From positions 1 to 40,678 of the forward strand of contig NZ_NWTG01000043.1 in assembly GCF_002532045.1 (NCBI RefSeq): DNA of 40,678 nucleotides, given 5' to 3'. The translations under genes were made by a program, and so were the position numbers. The stretch comes from Bradyrhizobium sp. C9. Its GTDB lineage: Bacteria > Pseudomonadota > Alphaproteobacteria > Rhizobiales > Xanthobacteraceae. The first letter of the stretch is position 1, and every line of letters starts with the position of its first letter. The notes under the pieces were generated by a model. That model saw only the letters and a list, made by a program, of their open reading frames with translations, ran no database searches and was not told the origin of the DNA. Of this stretch, positions 23,587-30,575 are shown piece by piece.

Positions 23587-24699
23587 ATGTCCAAGCCGCT
23601 CGTCCTTCCGGCCTTGACGCGCTTCGTTTCCGCCACCGCCGGCCGCAACATGACCACGGCAGCCTATGTCGCGGTCACGGTCGGTGTCGCCATGATGACG
23701 CTGCTGACGGTCGCGCCGGCCCATGACGCGGCCCCGCACTGGGTCGATGCGCTGCTGTGGGCCTGCCTTGCCTATTTCGTGTTCGAGTGGCTGGTGCGGC
23801 TGCGGCACATGCGGCGGCAGGACAAGCTCTGGTTCTACGCGCTGTCCAGCGCCGGCATCGTCGATGCGATCGGCGCACTGGCGGTGCCGCTGGCGCTGCT
23901 CGCCGGCATCGAGCCGAAGACCGCATGGCTGCTCGGCGTGCTCTGGGTGCTCAAGGTGGTGCCGGGCATTCCCGGCCTGCGCCAGCTCCGGCGCGTGCTT
24001 GTGGTGGAATCCGGCCCGCTGCTCAGCGTGCTGGTGATCTTCCTGATGGTGGTGTTCCTGGCCTCGGTCGCCGAATACTTCCTGGAGCGGGATGTCCAGC
24101 CGCAGACCTTCGGCAGCGTGCCGGCGGCGCTGTGGTGGGCGGTGGTGACGCTGACCACGACCGGCTATGGCGACGTGGTGCCGATCACCCCGCTCGGCCG
24201 CATCGTTGCCGCCATGGTGATGATTTCGGGCCTCGGCGTATTCGGGCTGTGGACCGGTATTCTGGCGACCGGCTTTGCCGCCGAAACCCGCCGCGACAAT
24301 TTTCTGAGAACCTGGGAGACCGTCAGCAAGGTACCGTTCTTCGCGCATCTCGGCCCGGCCGCGATCGCCGACGTCACCCAGGTGCTGCGGACCATGGACC
24401 TGCCGCCGCGCACCATGATCATCCGCAAGGATACCAATGGCGACTGCATGTATTTCGTCGCCGCCGGCGAGGTCGAGGTCGACCTGCCCGGACGCAAGGT
24501 GAAGCTCGGCGAAGGCGCGTTTTTCGGCGAGATGGCGCTGCTCGGCAACGCCAAGCGGGGCGCCAGCGTCTCGACCAGCAAGGTGACCCGGCTGTTGGTG
24601 CTTGACCTCGTCGATTTCCGCCTGTTGATGGCAAGGCATCCCGATCTCGCCGAGACCATCGACGCCGAGGCGAAGCGGCGCGAACTCGAGAATCAATGA
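23587..24699 (+). CDS. Cyclic-nucleotide-gated potassium channel (MlotiK1 type)
   Basis: A 370-residue inner-membrane channel closely following Mesorhizobium MlotiK1 (355 residues). It has S1-S4 helices in residues 25-140, S5 (about 145-163), the K+ filter TTTGYGD (190-196), S6 with GLGVFGLWTGILATGF (215-230), and a C-terminal cNMP domain with the phosphate cassette FFGEMALLGNAKRGASVS, in which Arg324 corresponds to the cAMP-contacting Arg of MlotiK1. S4 has few charges, as in MlotiK1, which is ligand- rather than voltage-gated. ATG 23587 gives the family length; upstream in-frame starts exist. It is divergent from the other membrane cNMP protein. Confidence 0.94.
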   Translation: MSKPLVLPALTRFVSATAGRNMTTAAYVAVTVGVAMMTLLTVAPAHDAAPHWVDALLWACLAYFVFEWLVRLRHMRRQDKLWFYALSSAGIVDAIGALAVPLALLAGIEPKTAWLLGVLWVLKVVPGIPGLRQLRRVLVVESGPLLSVLVIFLMVVFLASVAEYFLERDVQPQTFGSVPAALWWAVVTLTTTGYGDVVPITPLGRIVAAMVMISGLGVFGLWTGILATGFAAETRRDNFLRTWETVSKVPFFAHLGPAAIADVTQVLRTMDLPPRTMIIRKDTNGDCMYFVAAGEVEVDLPGRKVKLGEGAFFGEMALLGNAKRGASVSTSKVTRLLVLDLVDFRLLMARHPDLAETIDAEAKRRELENQ

Positions 24700-24710
24700 T
24701 GGAGACTGAC

Positions 24711-25496
24711 ATGGCCGAGTTGGCCGACACCGCCAGCGGACCCGTGCTCGAAATCGCCGGCGCCCGCGCCACGATCCGCCTCAACCGGCCGAAGCATCTC
24801 AATCGCCTGCAGGCCGAAGACCTCGGCGATCTCGTCAGGCTGTTCGACCGGATCGAGGCCGACCCTGCGATCCGCGTGCTGGTGCTGACCGGAACCGGCC
24901 GCGCATTCTCCGCCGGCTATGACCTCAACTCGGTGGCCGAGCGCGCGGTGAGCGCCAATGAGCAGCAGAGCGCGGGCTCGGCGTTCGAGGTCGTGGTCAA
25001 CCGGCTCGAGGATCTCTGCGTGCCGACGATCTGCCGGCTCAACGGCGGCGTCTACGGCGGCTCGACCGATCTCGCGCTGGCCTGCGATTTCCGCATCGGC
25101 GTCGATACCGCTGAGATGTTCATGCCCGCGGCGCGGCTCGGGCTGCACTATTACAGGAGCGGCATCCAGCGCTATGTCACGAGGCTCGGCGTCGACAACG
25201 CCAAGATGCTGTTCCTGACCGCGCAGAAGATCACGGCGCCCGAGATGCTGCGGATCGGCTACCTCACCGCCATGGTGTCGCTCGACCTGCTCGACGAGGA
25301 GGTCGACAAGCTGGCCACGATCCTGGCCGGCAATGCGCCCAAGGCGATGGCCGGCATGAAGCGCGCCATCAACGAATTCGCACGCGGCGAACTGGATGAG
25401 GCCGCCGCCGACCAGCGCCACCGCGACAGCATGCGCGGCGACGAGATCAAGGAAGGCATCAAGGCCTTCGCCGAGAAGCGGGCACCGCGGTTTTAG
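24711..25496 (+). CDS. Crotonase-family protein with altered active site
   Basis: A 261-residue crotonase-fold protein. Fold motifs are clear (FSAGYDLNS, NGGVYGGSTDLALACDF), but at the two catalytic positions it has Asp120 for the first Glu and Ala140 for the second (MPAARLGLHYY), so a standard hydratase reaction is doubtful. It may be an isomerase, a CoA-ester hydrolase or another crotonase. ATG 24711 has GGAG six bases upstream; ATG 24696 would overlap the channel stop. It is directly downstream of the K+ channel and probably on its transcript, an odd pairing. Confidence 0.85.
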   Translation: MAELADTASGPVLEIAGARATIRLNRPKHLNRLQAEDLGDLVRLFDRIEADPAIRVLVLTGTGRAFSAGYDLNSVAERAVSANEQQSAGSAFEVVVNRLEDLCVPTICRLNGGVYGGSTDLALACDFRIGVDTAEMFMPAARLGLHYYRSGIQRYVTRLGVDNAKMLFLTAQKITAPEMLRIGYLTAMVSLDLLDEEVDKLATILAGNAPKAMAGMKRAINEFARGELDEAAADQRHRDSMRGDEIKEGIKAFAEKRAPRF

Positions 25497-25918
25497 CGAT
25501 CACGGCATGCGCCTTCACCCTCCCTGGAGGAGCACTCGCGGGGAGGCGCGTTGCCAAAATATCGAAAACAACCCCATGCAAAGTAGCCGGCGGTGGCCGG
25601 CGTTCGACCAGGCTACTTGACACGTCGGGCAACTCACGGATATTTTCCAATATTCCGAAATCACGCAGCCGCACGCTCGCCCCGAGGGCATATGGCATTC
25701 GCGCGCTTCTGTAAGCGACGTTTCCACGTCGTCATGGCCGATAGTCATATGCGATAGTCCTGCCCCTGGAGGGGACCGTCGGCTCACATGGAGCGTAGCG
25801 GAACGTGAGACGGGGTGGGGTGATCTCTCAGCCGGAACGGCGCCCGAGTGGAGAGATCACCCCACCTCGGTTCGCATTACATGTGAACAGATCCTCCCCT
25901 CTAGGGGGATAAGAAGCG
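25497..25918. other. 422-bp gene-free gap made of repeats
   Basis: No gene is supported. From 25516 there is a degraded CCCTCCCTGGAGG element; 25583-25616 holds GTAGCC...GGCTAC with a TTGACACGTCGGGC stretch after it; the right half (25746-25910) is the palindromic repeat listed next. Neighbouring genes on both sides end here (convergent), so it may act as a bidirectional terminator region. Confidence 0.7.
25746..25910. repeat. Dispersed palindromic repeat, related to 5461-5618 and to the window ends
   Basis: Begins CATATGCGATAGTCC next to CCCCTGGAGGGG, then GTCGGCTCACATGGAGCG and GGTGGGGTGATCTCTC (25814-25829), whose perfect 16-bp reverse complement is at 25851-25866. It ends CCTCCCCTCTAGGGGG. 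Block order matches 5461-5618, and its left end resembles the 53-bp terminal repeats. Confidence 0.82.
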
Positions 25919-26353
25919 TCACGCCCGCTTGCTCCGCATCGCGCGCGTCTGCGCGACCTCCGGGTCGCGGGCGAGCGCCTGGTAGCGCTTGCTGTCGACG
26001 GCGTAGAGTGCGATGCGGCCTTCGGCGTCGGCGTGGACGCCCCAGCCGAAGCGCTTGCCGAGCGGCGAGGCGCGCATGCAGGCCTGGCCACGCGAGAAGA
26101 ACGTCTCGCGGGCGAGGCTGCGCGCCTTCTTCGCCGCTTTCGGATCGAGCGCGCGGCCGGCCGACGACGTCGCGAACACCACGTCGTCGGAGGTGTATTT
26201 GTAGGGCGCGCCTGCGATCATCCGGAATTGCAGCACGGCAACCGTCGGCTGGCCGCCACGCAGCTGCGGCTCCTCACCGCGCTGCGCCGGGCAATCCTCG
26301 GCGACACGGATCAGGGTGTTGAAGCAGTTGGTGCTGTACAGCGGTTTTGCCAT
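25919..26353 (-). CDS. DUF6157 family protein
   Basis: A 144-residue protein that reads as DUF6157: YSTNCFNTLIRVAEDCPAQRG at the start, TVAVLQFRMI, PYKYTSDDVVF, FFSRGQACMRASPLGKRFGWGVHADAEGRIALYAVDS and a basic tail (AMRSKRA). ATG 26353 is the family start; the frame stays open upstream only as a shadow of the GST gene. It follows the GST gene by 14 bases in the same direction, so the two are probably one transcript controlled from the operator at 27072. Function unknown; possibly stress or detoxification related. Confidence 0.85.
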   Translation of the reverse strand: MAKPLYSTNCFNTLIRVAEDCPAQRGEEPQLRGGQPTVAVLQFRMIAGAPYKYTSDDVVFATSSAGRALDPKAAKKARSLARETFFSRGQACMRASPLGKRFGWGVHADAEGRIALYAVDSKRYQALARDPEVAQTRAMRSKRA

Positions 26354-26367
26354 CGGCACGATCCGTA

Positions 26368-27021
26368 TCACACTCCGGCGGCCGCCGCATGCTGCGCCGC
26401 CATCTCGTCGTCGGCCTTCGATATCCGCACGAAAGCCGGGCGCGCGGCGATGCGTTCGGCATAGCGGACGAAGATGTCCCTCTTGGGCACGATGCCGAAC
26501 ATCATGGTCCAGCTGAGCGCGATGCCCCAGAGGATGTCGGCCGCCGTGATTTCTTCGCCGAAGAGATAAGGCCCCTTTGCGAGCTGCGCCTCGAGCGTGC
26601 CCAGCATGGTGTCGTAATCGGCATAGGGCGATTGCGTGATCGGCGCCGGCTCGCGCTTCATGAAATGGTCGATCACGGCCGGCTCGAACGACGAGCCGTA
26701 ATAGGCCATCCAGCGCAGATACGGACCTCGGCGCGGGTCGTCCAGCGCGGGCGTCAGGCCCGCCTGCGGAAACAGATCGGCGAGATAGATGAAGATCGCG
26801 ACCTGCTCGGTCACCAGCCCGCCGCGATGGCGGATCGCGGGCACCTTGCCGAGCGGATTGATCGCGAGATAGGCGTCCTGGCGCTGCTCGGCCGCCTTCA
26901 TGTTGAGAACGTGCAGATCGTAGGGCGCGCCGAGCTCCTCCAGCAGCACGCGCGTGCCGGTGGCGCGGCTCTGCGGCGAGTAATACAGCGCGATGCGGTC
27001 GGTGGTGGCAGCGGTGGTCAT
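26368..27021 (-). CDS. Glutathione S-transferase
   Basis: A 217-residue GST with an N-terminal thioredoxin-like domain (IALYYSPQSRATGTRVLLEELG, INPLGKVPAIRHRGGLVTEQVAI, with cis-Pro and the Glu that binds glutathione) and a helical C-terminal domain (YLFGEEITAADILWGIAL). ATG 27021 has GGAG eight bases upstream. A perfect 10-bp-arm palindrome lies 50 bp upstream, between it and the divergent WYL regulator, so repression or activation by that regulator is very likely. Together with DUF6157 downstream it forms a small detoxification-type operon. Substrate unknown. Confidence 0.93.
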   Translation of the reverse strand: MTTAATTDRIALYYSPQSRATGTRVLLEELGAPYDLHVLNMKAAEQRQDAYLAINPLGKVPAIRHRGGLVTEQVAIFIYLADLFPQAGLTPALDDPRRGPYLRWMAYYGSSFEPAVIDHFMKREPAPITQSPYADYDTMLGTLEAQLAKGPYLFGEEITAADILWGIALSWTMMFGIVPKRDIFVRYAERIAARPAFVRISKADDEMAAQHAAAAGV

Positions 27022-27071
27022 CAGCAGATCTCCTTGCGCCATCAGGGCGCAGGGCCTCCTTATGTCCGCCT

Positions 27072-27096
27072 ATACCTGACATCTTGTGTCAGGTAT
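27072..27096. promoter_or_regulatory. WYL-regulator operator, perfect palindrome
   Basis: ATACCTGACA (27072-27081), spacer TCTTG, and TGTCAGGTAT (27087-27096). It is centred between GST (start 27021) and WYL regulator (start 27106), ending nine bases before the regulator's ATG. Confidence 0.85.
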
Positions 27097-27105
27097 GATC
27101 TTCCC

Positions 27106-28101
27106 ATGCGCGCGAGCCGGCTGTTTTCCATCCTCACCACCCTGCAGGCACGGGGACAGGTCACCGCACCTGAGCTGGCGGAAGCCTGCGAGGTCTCGGT
27201 GCGCACGATCTACCGCGACATCGATGCGCTCTCGGCCGCCGGCGTCCCCGTCTATGCCGACCGCGGCGCCGAGGGCGGCTATCGGCTGCTCGACGGCTAT
27301 CGCGTGCGGCTGAACGGGCTGTCGCAGGGCGAGGCCGAGGCGCTGTTCATGGCCGGGCTGCCCGGCCCCGCCGCCGCGCTCGGCCTCGATGCCGCGATGA
27401 CCGCGGCGCAGACCAAGCTGATGGCGGCGCTGCCGGAGAATCTGCGCCCCAACGCGCGAGGCATGCAGCAGCGCTTCCACTTGGACGCGCCGGGCTGGTT
27501 CGGCGCGACCGAGGAGCCGAAGCATCTGCGCGCCATCGCAAGCTCCGTGCTGCGCGAGACCCTGATCGAGATCCGCTACCAGAGCTGGAAAGCCGAGAAG
27601 CGCCGGCGCGTGGCGCCGCTCGGCCTCGTGCTGAAGGGCGGCAGCTGGTATCTCGCCGGCCTTGTCGACGGCAATGTCCGCACCTACCGCGTCGCGCGGG
27701 TGCTGGATTGCACGGCACTGGAGACGTCCTTCGCGCGGCCGGCGGAGTTCGATCTCGCCGCCTATTGGCACGCCTCGATCGAACGGCTCGAGGCCGAGTT
27801 GCATCCGAACGAGGCCAAAGTGCGGCTGTCGCCGCTCGGGCTGCAGCTGTTCGATGCGCTGGCCCATCCTTACGTGAAGGCGCGGATGCGGCTTGCCGAT
27901 GGCACTGAGCCCGACGGCTGGCGGACCGCCACCATGCCGGTCGGCAAGACGGTGTGGCATGCGGCGAGCGAGCTGCTCCGGCTCGGCGCCGAGGCCGAAG
28001 TGATCGAACCGCAGGAGCTGCGCGAGAAGATGGCCGAGCTGGCGGGCGCGATGGCCGCGCGCTATGCGGACGCGCCGCCGCGCCGCGCGGCCCGTCGCTA
28101 A
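27106..28101 (+). CDS. WYL-domain transcriptional regulator (YafY type)
   Basis: A 331-residue full-length YafY-type regulator: N-terminal helix-turn-helix (MRASRLFSILTTLQARGQVT, CEVSVRTIYRDIDALSAAGVPVYADRGAEGGYRL), a WYL domain in the middle (LIEIRYQSWKAEKRRRVAPLGLVLKGGSWYLAGLVDGNVRTYRVARV) and a C-terminal WCX-like extension. It is divergent from the GST-DUF6157 genes with a perfect palindrome between. No ribosome-binding site precedes the ATG, and a TATGAT lies at 27094-27099, so the mRNA may be leaderless or very short-leadered. Its 3' end overlaps the convergent hypothetical gene by four bases. Confidence 0.94.
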   Translation: MRASRLFSILTTLQARGQVTAPELAEACEVSVRTIYRDIDALSAAGVPVYADRGAEGGYRLLDGYRVRLNGLSQGEAEALFMAGLPGPAAALGLDAAMTAAQTKLMAALPENLRPNARGMQQRFHLDAPGWFGATEEPKHLRAIASSVLRETLIEIRYQSWKAEKRRRVAPLGLVLKGGSWYLAGLVDGNVRTYRVARVLDCTALETSFARPAEFDLAAYWHASIERLEAELHPNEAKVRLSPLGLQLFDALAHPYVKARMRLADGTEPDGWRTATMPVGKTVWHAASELLRLGAEAEVIEPQELREKMAELAGAMAARYADAPPRRAARR

Positions 28102-28508
28102 TACCGGCTGTCGGAGCTGATGACGAAGCGGTCGAGAAAATTGACCGGCAGGATCTCGAACCGGTCGAGCGTGAGCGTAATCCCGGTCACGAAGTCGACG
28201 CCCTTGATCGTGCCCTCGAGATCGATCCGCCGGCCGCGGCGCAGGCCGCGTGTTTCCGGATGTTGCTCGATGTCGATATAGGCATAGATCGGGTTGTCGA
28301 GCCGCGAATGGCGATGCCAGCCGCGTTGCAGAAAGCTGAACTGCAACACGGAGCCCGCGCCCCAGTCGATCGCGTCGAAGAAGCGGGTCTTCCAGGCAAC
28401 AGCCTGTCCCAGATAATGCGCGGCGATGAACGCGTCGCGTTCAAGCGCAGGCAGACGGTGCAGTTGCCAGCCGATCTCCGCCGGCGTCAGGGAGGCGTTA
28501 TTCGCCAT
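28098..28508 (-). CDS. Hypothetical protein
   Basis: A 136-residue soluble protein I do not recognise by family. It starts MANNASLTPAEIGWQLHRLP and contains SFLQRGWHRHSRLDNPIYAYIDIEQ and RRIDLEGTIKGVDFVTGITLTLDRFEIL; the composition and ordered pattern look like a real, conserved fold. No signal or membrane segment. There is no strong RBS. It follows the nitroreductase gene by 78 bp with a stem-loop between, so it is probably a separate transcript or read-through. Overlaps the WYL regulator stop by four bases. Confidence 0.72.
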   Translation of the reverse strand: MANNASLTPAEIGWQLHRLPALERDAFIAAHYLGQAVAWKTRFFDAIDWGAGSVLQFSFLQRGWHRHSRLDNPIYAYIDIEQHPETRGLRRGRRIDLEGTIKGVDFVTGITLTLDRFEILPVNFLDRFVISSDSRY

Positions 28509-28549
28509 TGTTGTTCTAGTCGTTCTTCTTGTCGTTTCTTCTTGTCCTC

Positions 28550-28577
28550 GGCGGGAGGGTGAACCGACCTTCCCGCC
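28550..28577 (-). terminator. Stem-loop after the nitroreductase gene
   Basis: GGCGGGAGGGT (28550-28560) and ACCTTCCCGCC (28567-28577) pair at 10 of 11 positions with a 6-base loop, ten bases past the stop codon. There is no T run, so it may be an RNA stabiliser or a weak terminator. Confidence 0.45.
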
Positions 28578-28586
28578 TTGAGGAAA

Positions 28587-29300
28587 CTATACATCCACAA
28601 ATGTGACAGTGTCCGCCACAGTTGCGCGCGACGTGCGGTAGCTGTTCACCTTGTGCGCATGATCCGCATAGCCGAACGAGATACCGCAGACAACCCGGCG
28701 ATCGTCGGCCAGGTTGAAATGGCGGCGGATCAGGCCGGAATGGCGCGCGATCGCCGCCTGCGGGATGGTGCCGAGTCCGAGCGCTTGCGCGGCCAGCATG
28801 AAGTTCGAGACATAGCCGCCGCAATCGATCGCGCCATAGATGCCGAGCGGCTCATTGGTGTGGATCACGGCAATGTGCGGGGCGCCGAAGAAATTGTAGT
28901 TCTCCAGCGCCTGTTTTGCGTAGGCCGCCCTGTCGCCGCGCGCGATGCCGAGCGTGTTGTAGAGCTGGAAGCCGCTCTCGCGGCGGCGCTCCAGATAGAC
29001 GCCGACATATTCGCGCGGCGGGGTGAAATCGTAATCCTCGCCTAGGCCGCGCGAGGCCTCGGCGTAGATCGCCTTGCGGAACCGCTCCTTGGCCTCGCCG
29101 GACACGATCAGGACTTCCCAGGGCTGGCTATTGCACCAGGACGCGGTCCGCTGCGCGGTCGTCAGAATGTGCTCGATGACGTCGCGCGGCACCTCGCGCG
29201 GCTGGAACGCGCGCACGGAGTAGCGCTCGTTGAGCAGCTCCTCGAGCGCGCCGATGCGGTCTTCCGTCGCGTAGCGCGCGCTTGGTGTTTTCGCATCCAT
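28587..29300 (-). CDS. Nitroreductase family protein
   Basis: A 237-residue FMN-dependent nitroreductase-fold protein. The flavin phosphate-binding start is LNERYSVRAFQPREVP; then RTASWCNSQPWEVLIVSG, DCGGYVSNFMLAAQALGLGTIPQAA and the C-terminal VVCGISFGYADHAHKVNSYRTSR are family hallmarks. It lies last in the gene set running from the SDR at 36809, two bases after the preceding acyl-CoA dehydrogenase stop. Such enzymes reduce nitroaromatics, quinones or enones with NAD(P)H. In a CoA-ester operon an enone or unsaturated CoA ester reduction is a possibility, but nothing in the sequence proves it. Confidence 0.9.
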   Translation of the reverse strand: MDAKTPSARYATEDRIGALEELLNERYSVRAFQPREVPRDVIEHILTTAQRTASWCNSQPWEVLIVSGEAKERFRKAIYAEASRGLGEDYDFTPPREYVGVYLERRRESGFQLYNTLGIARGDRAAYAKQALENYNFFGAPHIAVIHTNEPLGIYGAIDCGGYVSNFMLAAQALGLGTIPQAAIARHSGLIRRHFNLADDRRVVCGISFGYADHAHKVNSYRTSRATVADTVTFVDV

Positions 29301-29302
29301 GC

Positions 29303-30547
29303 TCAACGGCCCTTGGTCGGGATCTTGTTGTAGGGCACGTCCTTGTCGACGCGGATGTCGCCGGGCAACCCGAGCACGCGCTCGGCGATGATGTTGCGCA
29401 GGATCTCGTCGGTGCCGCCGGCGATGCGCATCGAGGGCGACGACAGCAGCATCTGCTGGAACTGGCCGTTGGCCTGCTCCTCGTCGGTGCCGGTGAGGCT
29501 GCCGGCTGCGCCTTCAAGGTCCATCGCGTAGGTCGCGATGTCCTGCAGCATCAGGCCGGAGACGAGCTTGCCGATCGAGTTTTCCGGACCGGGCCGTTCG
29601 CCCTTCGACAGCGCCGAGATCGCGCGGTAGCTGGTGTATTTCAGCCCGCTCGCCTTCACCGCCCAGCTCGCAAGCTTGGAGCGCACCGCCGGATCGTCGA
29701 TCGCAAGGCCATCTTCCAGCATCAAATTCGAGCAGAACTCGAACATCTCGGGCACGCCGGTCGCGAGCCGCGATCCGATCGACATCCGCTCGTTCATCAG
29801 CGTGGTCAGCGACACGCTCCAGCCCTCGCCGACCGCGCCAAGGCGCTGGCTATCCGGGATCACGACGTCGGTGAAATAGACCTCGTTGAACTCCTGCATG
29901 CCGTTGGCCTGCTTGATCGGCCGCACCTCGACGCCCGGGCTCTTCATGTCGAGGAAGAACATCGTGAGGCCCTTGTGCTTGGGCACATTTGGATCGGTGC
30001 GCGCAATCAACAGGCCGTAGTCGGAATAATGCGCGCCGGAGGTCCAGATCTTCTGGCCGTTGACGACCCAGTTGTCGCCCTTCTTCTCCGCACGGGTGCG
30101 CAGGCCGGCGACGTCGGAGCCGGCCGACGGCTCGGAGAACAGCTGGCACCAGATCTCCTCGCCGGAGGCGAGCTTCGGCAGATAACGGCGCTTGGCGTCT
30201 TCGGAGCCCCAGGCCATCACGGTCGGGCCGCACATGCCCTCGCCGATCTGGAACGGCTGCGTCAGCTTGCCGTAGACGCCCTCTTCCTGCTGCCAGATCA
30301 CGCGCTCGATCGGGGTGGCGCCGCGGCCGCCATATTCCTTCGGCCAGTGCAGGCAGGCCCAGCCGCCTTCCGCCTTCTTCTTCTGCCAGGCCTTGCCGAC
30401 CTCGACCATGTCGTGCTTGGCGAGCCTGATGCGGCCGAGCGATGACTTTGAGAGCTCTTCCTCGAACTCCTTCGGCGCATTGGCCGCGATCCATTTGCGG
30501 GCGATGGCGCGGAATTCGGCTTCCTGCTGTGTGTCATCGAAATTCAT
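29303..30547 (-). CDS. Acyl-CoA dehydrogenase, long subunit type (paralogue B)
   Basis: A 414-residue acyl-CoA dehydrogenase of the alphaproteobacterial/actinobacterial FadE-like group. It has the FAD and substrate segments CQLFSEPSAGSDVAGLRTRAE, GQKIWTSGAHYSDYGLL and RNIIAERVLGLPGD. The classic MCAD-type catalytic Glu is absent (IAGGTDEI around 375-382 has Gly where EGT would lie), but Glu253 in LMNERMSIG aligns with the isovaleryl-CoA-dehydrogenase-type base. It is a close, gap-free paralogue of the next gene upstream (30576-31823). It likely oxidises an aryl-propionyl- or acyl-CoA; substrate inferred. Confidence 0.92.
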   Translation of the reverse strand: MNFDDTQQEAEFRAIARKWIAANAPKEFEEELSKSSLGRIRLAKHDMVEVGKAWQKKKAEGGWACLHWPKEYGGRGATPIERVIWQQEEGVYGKLTQPFQIGEGMCGPTVMAWGSEDAKRRYLPKLASGEEIWCQLFSEPSAGSDVAGLRTRAEKKGDNWVVNGQKIWTSGAHYSDYGLLIARTDPNVPKHKGLTMFFLDMKSPGVEVRPIKQANGMQEFNEVYFTDVVIPDSQRLGAVGEGWSVSLTTLMNERMSIGSRLATGVPEMFEFCSNLMLEDGLAIDDPAVRSKLASWAVKASGLKYTSYRAISALSKGERPGPENSIGKLVSGLMLQDIATYAMDLEGAAGSLTGTDEEQANGQFQQMLLSSPSMRIAGGTDEILRNIIAERVLGLPGDIRVDKDVPYNKIPTKGR

Positions 30548-30575
30548 GGCGAACCTCTCTTGATTTTTCGCGCGC

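Noticed and set aside
25515..25787. A 90-codon minus-strand frame in the repeat-filled gap
   Set aside because: It crosses two repeat elements and has no protein-like pattern.
26354..27082. Fusion of DUF6157 with an upstream 240-residue segment
   Set aside because: The upstream segment is the GST gene read in the wrong frame; the DUF6157 family starts at MAKPLYST.
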